From positions 1 through 60,285 of the IMG/VR virus record IMGVR_UViG_3300033049_000023: a stretch of DNA of 60,285 bases; one strand, written 5' to 3'. The DNA comes from a virus. Below are positions 24,761-33,412 of the stretch, piece by piece. The notes below the pieces were generated by a model. It had not been told where the DNA came from and made no database searches. It saw nothing but the letters and a program-made list of their open reading frames with translations. Numbering within the stretch: the stretch's first letter is position 1; every line of letters starts with the position of its first letter. The translations under genes were made by a program, and so were the position numbers.

Positions 24761-25780
24761 ATGAAACTCATCATCGCAATCGCAATGATCTTCTCCGCGC
24801 CCGCACTCGGTCAGTATGTCATTGAATCGACCGACCTCGACGAAGTAACGCTTATGCTCAATGAGGCATACGAAAGCGGTGAGCGTGAGTTTGCCATCGA
24901 TATGACCGAGCCGGTAATCCCGCCCAAGCCCGAGCGGCGCATCTTTATTTGTATGCCCGGCACCGAGGAGTGGAACCGCGATTATCTCGCCCGCATTGAG
25001 GCGGCGGGGTTCCCGATGGAGCGGGTCGAATATATGCTCCAGATCACGGCGCGGATCAACAGCGTGTTTCCCGATGAGGACATCAAGGCCAGTTTGCCCG
25101 ATGGGATGACCGTTAGACAGTACACCGCGGAGACTACCCGGATGCGGCTCGAACGGGCGTGGTCTCCGAAGCCGTTTACCGCGTGGTATTACGATTATGA
25201 GCCGAGGCACCGCGATGAGGACGGGAATGTAATCGGATCGTGGCTCTGGCCTCGGATCTCTGGTGAGGGTTTCAGCAAGGCCGATGTTCTGTTCCTCCGC
25301 GATGCCTATGCGGGGTGCGCCGATGTACTCCCCGATATTCCGGGTTCAATCTATGGGGTGCCACGGGTCATTGGGTACGGTGCGCCCAACCCGCTCCATG
25401 TACGAAATATGAAAAAGTTTCGCCGCATCACTCGGCACTATGGTTATGCCCAACTCAATCTCTACCCGATGGGCGGGCCAGCATCCAATCGGGAAATCAC
25501 CAAAGAGACCGCGGGGGATCATGTTGATCGGATTCTCCTCGGCTACAAGGCAATGGATGAGGATTTGACTGTTCCCGGTACACCAATCTGGGCGATGATG
25601 TGGCCGAGGTGGATTACCGATAATGAGGCGTGGTTCGCCCTTTACCTCAAAGTTTTCCGGTACACTGAGATCGATACCCTCATTATTTGGGTCAATCCCC
25701 ATTCCGAGTTGATGTCTAGGATCTATGCAAATGAGACAATCGAGGCGATCCCGCATATTGTAAAATGGCTCAACGAATAA
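24761..25780 (+). CDS. Secreted protein, possible glycosidase-like TIM barrel
   Basis: The 339-residue protein starts with a signal peptide (MKLIIAIAMIFSAPALGQ, cleavage after ALG). FTAWYYDYEPRHRDEDG, YGYAQLNLYP and TPIWAMMWPRW alternate strands with acidic and aromatic residues as in TIM-barrel glycoside hydrolases, but I cannot place it in a family. No standard lysozyme, amidase or transglycosylase is visible in the genome outside the tail tip, and membrane proteins follow, so an exported endolysin is a fair hypothesis. Its signal peptide would make it a periplasmic enzyme. Confidence 0.55.
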   Translation: MKLIIAIAMIFSAPALGQYVIESTDLDEVTLMLNEAYESGEREFAIDMTEPVIPPKPERRIFICMPGTEEWNRDYLARIEAAGFPMERVEYMLQITARINSVFPDEDIKASLPDGMTVRQYTAETTRMRLERAWSPKPFTAWYYDYEPRHRDEDGNVIGSWLWPRISGEGFSKADVLFLRDAYAGCADVLPDIPGSIYGVPRVIGYGAPNPLHVRNMKKFRRITRHYGYAQLNLYPMGGPASNREITKETAGDHVDRILLGYKAMDEDLTVPGTPIWAMMWPRWITDNEAWFALYLKVFRYTEIDTLIIWVNPHSELMSRIYANETIEAIPHIVKWLNE

Positions 25781-25810
25781 CTCTGTACCCCATTATTTGG
25801 AGCCGATGCT

Positions 25811-26455
25811 ATGCCGAACGAAGTAGACACCCGCCATGAAGATCACGAATCACGCCTCAGTAAGATTGAGGCGTTGCTGGAATCCGTGGTGCTTGGGTTC
25901 CGAGATTTCCAATCCGAGACCAAAGCCGATATTTCTGCGATCCGAAGCGCGGTCAGTGGTATTGGTAAAACATCGTGGCCGCTCATCGTGACAATCATCA
26001 TCGGCGGGCTCACCGCGTTCCTCGGTTCGGTCACCCTCATCATCACCATCGGCGTGCTTGCCCTCTCTCCGATTGCCTCCAATCAAGTGGCCCTTTCGGC
26101 GGCACAAGAGTCGCACGAATCATCCTCGGGCCACTCTGATACTTTGCAGAAACAAGCGTCCATGACTCAGCGGATGGATCGGGCGTTCGACGCAATCGAG
26201 GCCGTAGAAAATGCGGTAATGAAACTCGACACCGATTTGCAACGGGAGATGAGAGACCTCGACGCTAAATCTGTGAATGAGTTTAACCGGTGGGCGACGA
26301 TGTTGGAGAATCGTATCGAGACCGGCGAGGAGTGGCGGGTGGATCACGATCAGCATGTTGCGCCACTCAACGCGGCTCAGTGGGCAGAGATCCGAGACAA
26401 CAAGGCGGAGATTGATCGGTTGAGAGAATCACCACCCCGTAGGGTACACCCGTAA
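25811..26455 (+). CDS. Membrane-anchored coiled-coil protein
   Basis: The protein has 214 residues. An N-terminal charged helix is followed by a long hydrophobic region (about 57-95, enough for one or two passes), then a long heptad-like helix to the C-terminus. It may be a spanin-like or holin-like protein of the lysis cluster, or a tail-associated membrane protein. Confidence 0.6.
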   Translation: MPNEVDTRHEDHESRLSKIEALLESVVLGFRDFQSETKADISAIRSAVSGIGKTSWPLIVTIIIGGLTAFLGSVTLIITIGVLALSPIASNQVALSAAQESHESSSGHSDTLQKQASMTQRMDRAFDAIEAVENAVMKLDTDLQREMRDLDAKSVNEFNRWATMLENRIETGEEWRVDHDQHVAPLNAAQWAEIRDNKAEIDRLRESPPRRVHP

Positions 26456-26465
26456 GGATTTGGCT

Positions 26466-26888
26466 ATGGCGAATATCGTAAACGGAACTCCGATAAACGG
26501 TGCAACTGAGGTCGATGCCACCTCTGGCACGATGGCCTATATTGCAATCTTCAATGTCTCTATGGAACCGGGCACCGGCTCATGGTTTTTGCACGATGCA
26601 GACACCGGGGCACAAGTGGCCGAGGGGGTCATTGGTGTGGATATTACGGTGGGGTCTTTCCCCAATCAGGACACCATCACTTGGTCTGGGGTTTCCCCGG
26701 TGGCTAACGGGAAACGGTATTATTTACTCTGCGATGTAGGTTCAGTAAAAACATTTTTGGACAGCAATGATTGGGAGGGAATCCAAAATCCAGCGGAGCG
26801 GCGGTTCTCTACCATCGGATATGTGTATAATGTGAAAGAGTCCCCGATCTCCTTGAACGGGATCGGGCTTGGTGTCGGGCACGATTGA
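26466..26888 (+). CDS. Hypothetical structural-type protein, 140 aa
   Basis: AAGGA precedes ATG 26466. The product is beta-rich with Ig-like alternation and has no charged helices, as in virion decoration or fibre proteins. No family is recognised. Confidence 0.55.
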   Translation: MANIVNGTPINGATEVDATSGTMAYIAIFNVSMEPGTGSWFLHDADTGAQVAEGVIGVDITVGSFPNQDTITWSGVSPVANGKRYYLLCDVGSVKTFLDSNDWEGIQNPAERRFSTIGYVYNVKESPISLNGIGLGVGHD

Positions 26889-26906
26889 ACAAACTAGGAG
26901 CATAAA

Positions 26907-27206
26907 ATGACAATCACACAAGGCGCAACGGGCGCGGCTCAGGTCGCAATCGCAGGCGAGTCCGTTGCTTTCGCCGCGGGCGAGGGTATCGACAAACTCA
27001 CAACTATCACGGTACGGAACCGGATCGCCGCAACGGGAAACCTCGTTGTGCGAATCCCCGAACTTCATGGTGCCTCAGGTGGCGCAACGCTCTTGCCGGG
27101 GGACAAAGAGCCGTTTCGGGTGAAGGATGGGGAGATTAGTCAGGTGCTTGTGAGCGGGATCAATACCATCGTGGATTGGTGGGGTACCGCGGTCACTCGG
27201 GGATGA
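26907..27206 (+). CDS. Hypothetical structural-type protein, 99 aa
   Basis: AGGAG precedes the ATG. Beta-rich throughout with repeated short strands. It may be a paralogue-like partner of the previous gene and a virion decoration protein. Confidence 0.5.
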   Translation: MTITQGATGAAQVAIAGESVAFAAGEGIDKLTTITVRNRIAATGNLVVRIPELHGASGGATLLPGDKEPFRVKDGEISQVLVSGINTIVDWWGTAVTRG

Positions 27207-27247
27207 TTCCCCTTTGGCCTATACTCTAAAAAGGAAAGGTGGTTGCT

Positions 27248-27547
27248 ATGAGATTCGATAGATGGATTCAAGTCATTTCCCGTTATATCGGGATGGTACT
27301 TTCAGGCGGTTCGCTCTGGGTGTTCGAGCGACTAGGCCGGGACCTCCCACCGGAGGCCGAACTACTCATCGACAACACTTCCGTTGCCGTGGCCGGTCTC
27401 TTGGTCGGCCTTGCCGGGATTCTTGCCGACCCGATTATCCACTGGTTCAACAACGGCGGCTTTATGGCCGCTCCCGAATCAGGTGGACATATCTCGCCGC
27501 TCCGCTCGAAAGAGTTGAGGATTCAGAAGGGCGACAAACAGTCCTGA
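27248..27547 (+). CDS. Holin candidate
   Basis: AGGAAAGG lies eight bases before ATG 27248. The 99-residue protein has hydrophobic segments at about 9-28 and 46-68 and a charged C-terminal tail, the size and topology of class II or III holins. It sits between a secreted enzyme candidate and a lipoprotein, which supports a lysis role. Confidence 0.5.
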   Translation: MRFDRWIQVISRYIGMVLSGGSLWVFERLGRDLPPEAELLIDNTSVAVAGLLVGLAGILADPIIHWFNNGGFMAAPESGGHISPLRSKELRIQKGDKQS

Positions 27548-27589
27548 GGCCGAAGCCCCGGGAGTCACCGCAGCAAAAGGAGAACATCG

Positions 27590-27943
27590 ATGCGGTTTAT
27601 TACTTTGCTCATTGGTGCCGTACTCATCTTGTCCAGCGTGGGCGGATGCGGCACCGCTTCACAGAAATATCAGAAGGGTATCCATTCGTATGCAGCGGCG
27701 GGGGCCCTTGTCATCATTGCAATCGATAACGATTTCGTATCACTGGAAACCGCCGAGGTCATTGGGACCATCGACAACGCGGCTCACGCCGAACTTGTCC
27801 ATATGCGTGCGGCCCTCGATAGCGGAAACGATGAGGTTGCGCTTTCGCATTACGCCCGGTTCCGCCGGGTGATTGCATCACTCCAGCAAATTGCAGCGGA
27901 CCCGGGGGTTCCCCCGCCCGCCGAACTTGAACCCAGCCCGTGA
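27590..27943 (+). CDS. Small lipoprotein, spanin-like candidate
   Basis: The 117-residue protein has a signal sequence ending in LSSVGGCG, a clear lipobox with Cys 20 as the lipidated residue. A helical body and a Pro-rich C-terminus follow. Outer-membrane lipoproteins next to holins are often o-spanins. The partner i-spanin would be the coiled-coil protein at 25811. Confidence 0.6.
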   Translation: MRFITLLIGAVLILSSVGGCGTASQKYQKGIHSYAAAGALVIIAIDNDFVSLETAEVIGTIDNAAHAELVHMRAALDSGNDEVALSHYARFRRVIASLQQIAADPGVPPPAELEPSP

Positions 27944-28017
27944 TGTACGGGCACCAACCGAACCTCAGACCGCCGGGAAACCAGCGGACCGAGGATTTAC
28001 CACTTTAGGAGAAACCC

Positions 28018-28230
28018 ATGTTCTTGCCAGCCACCGTAATGACTTTGCTCAACGCTCTCGATGCCGGTCTCATTGTTTCCGAGAAGTTCGCCGAACTCCT
28101 CGCAGTAATGGGCGGAGAAAACAGAGACCTCACGGATGAGGAACTCACCGACCTTGATCTTGTACGCGATGCGACCCACGACGATGTTCAAGCCGCCATC
28201 GCCCGCAAGCGCGCCCGCGATCAGGGCTAA
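28018..28230 (+). CDS. Hypothetical acidic helical protein, 70 aa
   Basis: AGGAG seven bases upstream. Predicted helical throughout, with the acidic segment NRDLTDEELTDLDLVRD. It lies before the portal gene. No known family. Confidence 0.55.
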   Translation: MFLPATVMTLLNALDAGLIVSEKFAELLAVMGGENRDLTDEELTDLDLVRDATHDDVQAAIARKRARDQG

Positions 28231-28249
28231 ACCCACACCAGAGTAAACC

Positions 28250-29830
28250 ATGCCATCACCAACCGGACTTCAAACCAACTCGGGCACCGCCGCATCCGTT
28301 GATTCCAAAGTGGATGAGCCGGTTGCCGCATACAAATCTATGAGAGAGCATTGGGACCTCCCCGATGATCTCCTCGGGGGCACCCCCGATATGCGCCGGG
28401 CGGGTGTCAAATGGTTGCCTAAGCACGAAGCGGAAGCGTCGAAGTCGTGGCTTATCCGCCGCGATATGTCGGTCCTGTTCCCGGCGTACAAAGACACGAT
28501 CAAGCGCATCGTGGACAAGCCGACCTCCCAGCCGGTGACCGTGGAGGGCTTGCCCGAGTCGATGGAATACCTCGTCGATGATGTGGACGGGTTCGGCACT
28601 TCGCTCCATGACTTTGTGCATCAACTCCTCAAGTTCGGAATCCACTACGGGCACTCCGGGGTGTTCACTGACTTCCCCACCGCGCCCGAGAACCGCACCA
28701 AACAGGATGAGAAGGAACTGAACCTCCGCCCGGTGTTCATCCTCTACCCCGCCTCCCAAATCATCGGGTGGCGGTTCCTACCCGGCACCGACGAACTGGA
28801 GCAAGTCCGGTTTATCGAACGCAAAGATGAGCCCAAGGGCGATTGGGGTACTGAGGTTGTTGAGTATGTCCGCGTGATTACGCCGGACGGGTTCAAGTTG
28901 TACCGGAAGGCCCCGAGTGAGTCCGAGTATTCTTTGCATGATGAGGGGTTCCACACATTCGGTTCCATCCCCCTAGAAATCTTCTACACTGAATCCGATT
29001 CGCCGATGATCTCCGAGCCCCCGTTGGAGGACCTTGCTTGGCTCAACCTCTCTCACTGGCAATCCCAGTCAGACCACCGGAACATTCTGCGATACGCCCG
29101 GGTCGGCATCCTGTTTGGTAGTGGGCTCACGGACGATCAGGTGGAGAATGGTTTGGTCATTGGCCCAACCCAGTTCATCGGTACCACCGACACGGACGCG
29201 GACTTGAAGTTTGTCGAACACTCCGGCGCGTCAATCGGTGCCGGTCGTCAAGACCTCAGGGACCTAGAAGAAAAAATGGAAGTCCTCGGGATGAAGCCGT
29301 TCGCCCAGCGTCGGAACGGAAAGACTCTTGGGGACCGGGTGATTGATGAGGACAGTGGGGACACGGCAATCCACTCATGGGTTCGCAATGCCGAGCGGAC
29401 AATCGAGCAAGCGTTCCACAATGCGGCGGCATGGATGGAAGTAGGACTTCCCGAGGACTTCGCCGTAAATATCTTCTCAGAGTTTTCCATCGGCTCCAAC
29501 GCCGAGAGCGATAGCAAGACGCTTCGAGAGTTGCAGCAAGACGGCATCATTACCAAGACCACGCGGCTCAAAGAGATTCAGCGTCGTGGTATCTTGCCGG
29601 ACGATATGGATGCCGAGGCAGAAGTGGAGGAGGCATCCGAGGAGTTTGACGCGTCGATGCCTACGCCGTTCGATGACATCACCGACCGCACCGAGGAACC
29701 ACCCAAGAAGCCCGAGGAAAAGCCCAAGGCAAAGGACGGTCCCAAAGACCCACCCGAGAAACCAAAGGTGGTTGACAAGAAAACCGTGCGGAAGGCCGAG
29801 CGGAAGGCCGCGAAAGACGGCGATGAATAA
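28250..29830 (+). CDS. Portal protein (DUF4055 type)
   Basis: The protein has 526 residues. DDLLGGTPDMRRAGVKWLPKH and LFPAYKDTIKRIVDKP match the start of DUF4055, which forms the dodecameric ring for DNA passage. The C-terminal 70 residues are rich in Pro, Lys and Glu and probably disordered. The stop overlaps the head-morphogenesis start. Confidence 0.85.
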   Translation: MPSPTGLQTNSGTAASVDSKVDEPVAAYKSMREHWDLPDDLLGGTPDMRRAGVKWLPKHEAEASKSWLIRRDMSVLFPAYKDTIKRIVDKPTSQPVTVEGLPESMEYLVDDVDGFGTSLHDFVHQLLKFGIHYGHSGVFTDFPTAPENRTKQDEKELNLRPVFILYPASQIIGWRFLPGTDELEQVRFIERKDEPKGDWGTEVVEYVRVITPDGFKLYRKAPSESEYSLHDEGFHTFGSIPLEIFYTESDSPMISEPPLEDLAWLNLSHWQSQSDHRNILRYARVGILFGSGLTDDQVENGLVIGPTQFIGTTDTDADLKFVEHSGASIGAGRQDLRDLEEKMEVLGMKPFAQRRNGKTLGDRVIDEDSGDTAIHSWVRNAERTIEQAFHNAAAWMEVGLPEDFAVNIFSEFSIGSNAESDSKTLRELQQDGIITKTTRLKEIQRRGILPDDMDAEAEVEEASEEFDASMPTPFDDITDRTEEPPKKPEEKPKAKDGPKDPPEKPKVVDKKTVRKAERKAAKDGDE

Positions 29831-30885
29831 TGCCTCTCACGGTCAACGAACAAATCTTGAGTGACACGATCCGCCGTGCGATTATGGTGGAGCGTTTCAA
29901 GGTCTCCGAGATTCATCGGTTGCTATCGATGTTGGACGACGATGTGTACTCAAACCTCATGGCCCAACTGGCAAAGGACCTCCCCCGCATCCACACGGCT
30001 AACCGGATGGTTTCCCCCCGCTCGGCGCAGCGTTACCGTGATATGGTCCGAGACCTCAGGGCCATTTCACGCGACGGCTTTCGTACAACCCGGACCGCAT
30101 CGAAAGCCCAACTCCTCGACTTCGGTAGGATGGAGGGGATTTGGCAGGGCGCATCAGTCACCGCAGCAATGCCCGTGTCCATTTCATTCGGGTTGCCTAC
30201 GGCGGGGATGCTCCAACAGATTGTCAATCGGGAGGTGATTCAGGGTGCGCCCTTGACTCAGTGGTGGGCTGGGCTCGCCCGGGACACCTCTCGGCAAGTT
30301 GAGCAGGCAATCAACTCGGGGATTGCGAACGGCGAATCGGTCGATCAGATCGTGCGACGAATCCGAGGAACCAGATCGTTCCCCGGCGCGTTCGGTTCGT
30401 CTCGCCGCAATGTGCAATCCGTTGTCCGTACTTCGATCACTCATGTATCGGCACGGGCTCGGGAGGAATCGTTTGCGGCGAACTCCGACATCATCAAGGG
30501 GTACCAGTATGTTGCCACGCTTGACGCGAGGACAACCGATATTTGTGCATCGATCGATGGGCAAGTTTTCCCGGTCGGACAGGGCCCGCGCCCGCCGCTT
30601 CATATCAATTGCCGTTCGACCGTGATTCCCATTATGAAATCGTGGAAAGAAATGGGCTTGCCGTTCAAGGATATGACCGACACTACTCGCGCATCAATGA
30701 ACGGTCAGGTCCCGGCGCGGCTGTTCTATCCAGAGTGGTTGCGGGGTCAGTCCGTTGCGATCCAAAACGAGGCACTCGGCGTAGGCCGGGCGAAGTTGTT
30801 TCGGCAGGGGATGCCGATCTCCCGATTCGTCACACCTCAGGGACGGCCTCTCACGCTGGCACAATTGGAAGCGATCTGGAACTAA
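29830..30885 (+). CDS. Head morphogenesis protein (SPP1 gp7 / Mu F-like)
   Basis: The 351-residue protein overlaps the portal gene by 1 bp. The conserved core TARTTDICASIDGQVF has its usual partner GPRPPLHINCRSTVIP about 20 residues later, with Cys and His in place. Proteins of this family act in early prohead assembly and DNA ejection. The 446-bp non-coding region follows it. Confidence 0.88.
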   Translation: MPLTVNEQILSDTIRRAIMVERFKVSEIHRLLSMLDDDVYSNLMAQLAKDLPRIHTANRMVSPRSAQRYRDMVRDLRAISRDGFRTTRTASKAQLLDFGRMEGIWQGASVTAAMPVSISFGLPTAGMLQQIVNREVIQGAPLTQWWAGLARDTSRQVEQAINSGIANGESVDQIVRRIRGTRSFPGAFGSSRRNVQSVVRTSITHVSARAREESFAANSDIIKGYQYVATLDARTTDICASIDGQVFPVGQGPRPPLHINCRSTVIPIMKSWKEMGLPFKDMTDTTRASMNGQVPARLFYPEWLRGQSVAIQNEALGVGRAKLFRQGMPISRFVTPQGRPLTLAQLEAIWN

Positions 30886-30933
30886 TCTCCCCACTCGGCG
30901 AAACGCATCTCCCCACTTCGCACCCGGCGGCAC

Positions 30934-30994
30934 CGTACTAGCACCGTAAGACAACCGTAAGACAACCGTAAGGCCAGCGTAAGTCCCGCGTAAG
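30934..30994 (+). repeat. 11-bp phased CGTAAG iterons
   Basis: CGTAAG begins at 30945, 30956, 30967, 30978 and 30989, always exactly 11 bp apart. A degenerate CGTACT at 30934 keeps the period. The flanks AC/CAAC also repeat. Such one-turn phasing puts every copy on the same face of the helix, as in protein-binding iterons. Confidence 0.85.
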
Positions 30995-31121
30995 CGTTTG
31001 TTCGTTCACAGACCTCCCATCTACGGATGCCAATCTAGACCGGCTTAGATAGGCCCTGAGGGGGTCGGTTTCTAGGGGTCGCGACGATGTTTGGTGTTTG
31101 TTGGCCTCACCGGGCCCAGCC

Positions 31122-31161
31122 CGATCCTTCACGATCCTTTCACGACCCTTTCACCCACCTT
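31122..31161 (+). repeat. 10-11 bp CGAYCCTT repeats
   Basis: CGATCCTT (31122), CGATCCTT (31132), CGACCCTT (31143) and CCCACCTT (31154) recur at 10 or 11 bp, with TTTCA between the later copies. The sequence differs from the iterons upstream, so a second protein may bind here. Confidence 0.7.
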
Positions 31162-31269
31162 TCGCTCGGGTGCCGAAAGTTTCTCCCGATGGGAAACCGG
31201 CCTTGCTTCACCCAACCGAGGATCGGGCGCACTATCTGACATTTTTTGCTAAATATCTCCCATAGTTGA

Positions 31270-31320
31270 TTGACGCGTCAATAAATAACCGATACACTTA
31301 GGTACCGGGATAGTCCGGTT
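31270..31320 (+). promoter_or_regulatory. Promoter with perfect palindromic operator
   Basis: TTGACG (31270-31275), 17 bp, TACACT (31293-31298). The -35 lies in TTGACGCGTCAA (31270-31281), a perfect 12-bp palindrome and the best copy of the phage-wide element. A small ACCGG-GATAGT-CCGGT hairpin follows in the leader. Confidence 0.85.
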
Positions 31321-31331
31321 CGGAGATTACT

Positions 31332-31589
31332 ATGTCACTCACCGCCACGAAACTCATCGCCGTCCTCTCCGCCTACCGCTCGAACACCATGCCCGCCATA
31401 CTGAGCGGGTACGCTGATTCCACGCTGGACGATATGACCACATACCTAAAGGGGTGGGCGAGCGTAGGAGAGCAGGGCCGCAAACTGGTTCTCCGATCCA
31501 ACGGAGTCCGCACCATATTTGAGCCCGCAGAACTGACCACCATAGTAAAAGCCATTCAGGACGAAGAAACCGCCCGGTGCTGGGCGTAA
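31332..31589 (+). CDS. Hypothetical protein, 85 aa
   Basis: GGAG lies before the ATG. It is the first gene after the iteron region and operator-bearing promoter. Helical, near-neutral protein of unknown function. Its promoter type groups it with the amidoligase and the 12.3-kb gene. Confidence 0.6.
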   Translation: MSLTATKLIAVLSAYRSNTMPAILSGYADSTLDDMTTYLKGWASVGEQGRKLVLRSNGVRTIFEPAELTTIVKAIQDEETARCWA

Positions 31590-31631
31590 ACCATATATCC
31601 ATCAATACCTAAACCACGAAAGACCAACACC

Positions 31632-32066
31632 ATGACACTCACAAAAACATTCCACGCCTCAGACCTCGCACATTGCTCATGCTCGGACCACTACACAAAG
31701 ATGCCATTCTTACGGGATGCCGTGTACACCTCGGGAGTTCTCGCATTGGCTGAGGGTGCCGGGGCGTTCTGGCTCATCGATCTCATTGCCTCACACCTAC
31801 CACACGGAAAGAGGTTGGGCCAGTACCTACCGGTTGGCGACACGAGGACCATCAAGCTCATCAAGTGCGGACCCCGGGCCAAGAATCAGGCGAAGGTGGT
31901 TTACACGATCACGAACAAACTCACCGGCGAGGAACGCCCGGCCAAAGTTATTCAGCGGCTCGGCTATTGCGACTTCCCGTTCGATGCGGGCTTTGACGGC
32001 GAAGTGACTTTGTGGTTGCATCGTGACTCCGAGCGTTTCACCCTCCTACTTCCATCGGAGCATTGA
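31632..32066 (+). CDS. DUF6876-like protein
   Basis: The protein has 144 residues. RDAVYTSGVLALAEGAGAFWLIDLIAS follows the DUF6876 pattern, with the Trp-Leu-Ile-Asp segment. Members occur in phages and mobile elements and have no established function. Confidence 0.65.
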   Translation: MTLTKTFHASDLAHCSCSDHYTKMPFLRDAVYTSGVLALAEGAGAFWLIDLIASHLPHGKRLGQYLPVGDTRTIKLIKCGPRAKNQAKVVYTITNKLTGEERPAKVIQRLGYCDFPFDAGFDGEVTLWLHRDSERFTLLLPSEH

Positions 32067-32208
32067 TAGACCTCATGCAAGTTGGCGATTGGGAAACCAT
32101 CGCCAGCATACGGGCGGGCGAGCGGGAAACACTCGCCAGTCCTTTCACCCTCGGATGATTCCGAGGTTCACCCAGATCGGCGGAGCCGAGAACTTTTTAG
32201 GAGTTGTT

Positions 32209-32385
32209 ATGAAGTTTTCTAAATCCGTTTCCCTGTCCTCCGCCCCTACCCGATTCGCCCTTTATGGGTTGATGATGGGGGGCTCCATTGCTCTCTTGCT
32301 CTCCCTCGGTGGGTGCAGGGCAATGGAGGGCTTGGGTAAAGACATCTCGGGGGCATCCCGGGGAATGCGTCAATCGGACGATTGA
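32209..32385 (+). CDS. Entericidin-like small lipoprotein
   Basis: The product has 58 residues, with AGGAG upstream. A signal segment ends at LLLSLGGC (lipobox) and is followed by RAMEGLGKDISGAS, close to the mature part of entericidins (C-x-TxxGxGKDI). Entericidins are small membrane lipoproteins of a toxin/antidote type. In a phage it could help lysis or alter the envelope. Confidence 0.6.
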   Translation: MKFSKSVSLSSAPTRFALYGLMMGGSIALLLSLGGCRAMEGLGKDISGASRGMRQSDD

Positions 32386-32413
32386 TGTAAACTAGACGCT
32401 CTCTCTCAAGTTG

Positions 32414-32448
32414 CCGCCCCTCGGGTTTCTCTCCCCGGGGGGCGGTTT
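32414..32448 (+). terminator. Probable intrinsic terminator
   Basis: CCGCCCC (32414-32420) pairs with GGGGCGG (32439-32445), extended inside by further G/C pairs, followed by a short T-run. It precedes the scaffold promoter. Confidence 0.6.
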
Positions 32449-32502
32449 GCGTTTTGGCCCCGGCGGGGTATACTATGGAGGCATCCTTTACGCGTAAATA
32501 AC
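32447..32502 (+). promoter_or_regulatory. Promoter for the scaffold gene
   Basis: TTGCGT and TATACT with a 16-bp spacer. CGCGTAAATAAC at 32491-32502 is the shared element downstream of the -10 box. GGAG precedes the ATG at 32525. Confidence 0.65.
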
Positions 32503-32524
32503 TAAACAAGACGGAGAACGGCTC

Positions 32525-33337
32525 ATGGCACTGAAACCAAAGATCACCACCGCAGAACTCGAAGCACTCCCCGAGGGAGTCCGAGAACATTACACACCCG
32601 TTACCGGGGCGGAAGATTCCCATATGCTCGATGTGACCCCGCAAGGTGGGTACGCGTTGGAGAATGTGGCACCGATCAAATCCGCACTGGAGGCCGAACG
32701 CCGCCGGGGCAACGCCGCAGAATCTCGCTTGAAGATTTACGAGATTCCGGGCGAGGATGGCGCAGACCCAAGCTATATTGACGCGGACGATGCCCGCAAC
32801 GCAATGGAGACCGTAGCAAAAGGGACCGGCGATGTGGATGAACGGATTCGCACCAGCGTAGAGGCCGAGCGCAGCCGACTTGGCAAGGCGCACAAGTTGG
32901 AGTTGGAGACCGCTACCGGGTCACTTACCGCAGCCGAAGCGGACATTTCACGCATGATGCTCCAGACCGCAGGGCTTTCCAACAACAACCGAGTGAAGGG
33001 TAATGCGAAGTTCGTCATTCCACTCTGGGAACAGGTGTCCCGAGTGGTCAAGGACGCGGACGGGAAACGCGTTATCGAAATCCTCGACGAGAACGGGGAA
33101 GTTCGACCGGGCTCGGGCGCGGGTGGGCGGCTCACCTCAGAAGAATACTTCGACGAACTCAGCAACGACCCAGACCTTGCCGTAGCGTTTGCCGGGGGTA
33201 GTTCCTCGGGGACCGGCGGCGGTCGGAACGACAAGCCGAGGGGCGGCGGAAGGACCGGGTTTGTCTCCGCCGGTGACTCCGATGGTCTGTCCGGCAGTCT
33301 TGAAGATATTGCCTCGGGCAAGGTCACCGTCAACTAA
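32525..33337 (+). CDS. Probable scaffolding protein
   Basis: The 270-residue protein is predicted mainly helical, rich in Glu, Ala and Arg, with a Gly/Ser-rich C-terminal tail. It lies directly before the capsid gene with its own promoter and terminator, as scaffold genes do. No protease motif is visible. Confidence 0.65.
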   Translation: MALKPKITTAELEALPEGVREHYTPVTGAEDSHMLDVTPQGGYALENVAPIKSALEAERRRGNAAESRLKIYEIPGEDGADPSYIDADDARNAMETVAKGTGDVDERIRTSVEAERSRLGKAHKLELETATGSLTAAEADISRMMLQTAGLSNNNRVKGNAKFVIPLWEQVSRVVKDADGKRVIEILDENGEVRPGSGAGGRLTSEEYFDELSNDPDLAVAFAGGSSSGTGGGRNDKPRGGGRTGFVSAGDSDGLSGSLEDIASGKVTVN

Positions 33338-33358
33338 ACGGCGGCGAAAGCACACACA

Positions 33359-33403
33359 AACCGGCCTGTTCCCACCTTGTCCCCGGGAATAGGTCGGTTT
33401 TTT
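33359..33403 (+). terminator. Intrinsic terminator before the capsid gene
   Basis: AACCGGCCTGTTCCC and GGGAATAGGTCGGTT form a long stem with a few G-T pairs, followed by TTTTTT. Confidence 0.8.
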
Positions 33404-33412
33404 GCTACCGAC

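Larger units (their letters stand above)
30886..31269. other. Non-coding region with two phased repeat arrays
   Basis: No gene fits this stretch before the 31270 promoter. It holds six CGTAAG-type repeats (30934-30994) and four CGAYCCTT-type repeats (31122-31161), separated by a segment with small inverted repeats. It is the longest non-coding stretch in the genome. Possible roles are secondary origin, replication or transcription enhancer, or packaging/partition site. Confidence 0.7.

Noticed and set aside
30934-31161. Possible CRISPR-like array
   Set aside because: The units are 10-11 bp with no spacers, and there are no cas genes. They are protein-binding-type iterons.
30886-31269. tRNA genes in the large non-coding gap
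   Set aside because: I found no T-arm consensus with matching acceptor stem here or in other gaps.
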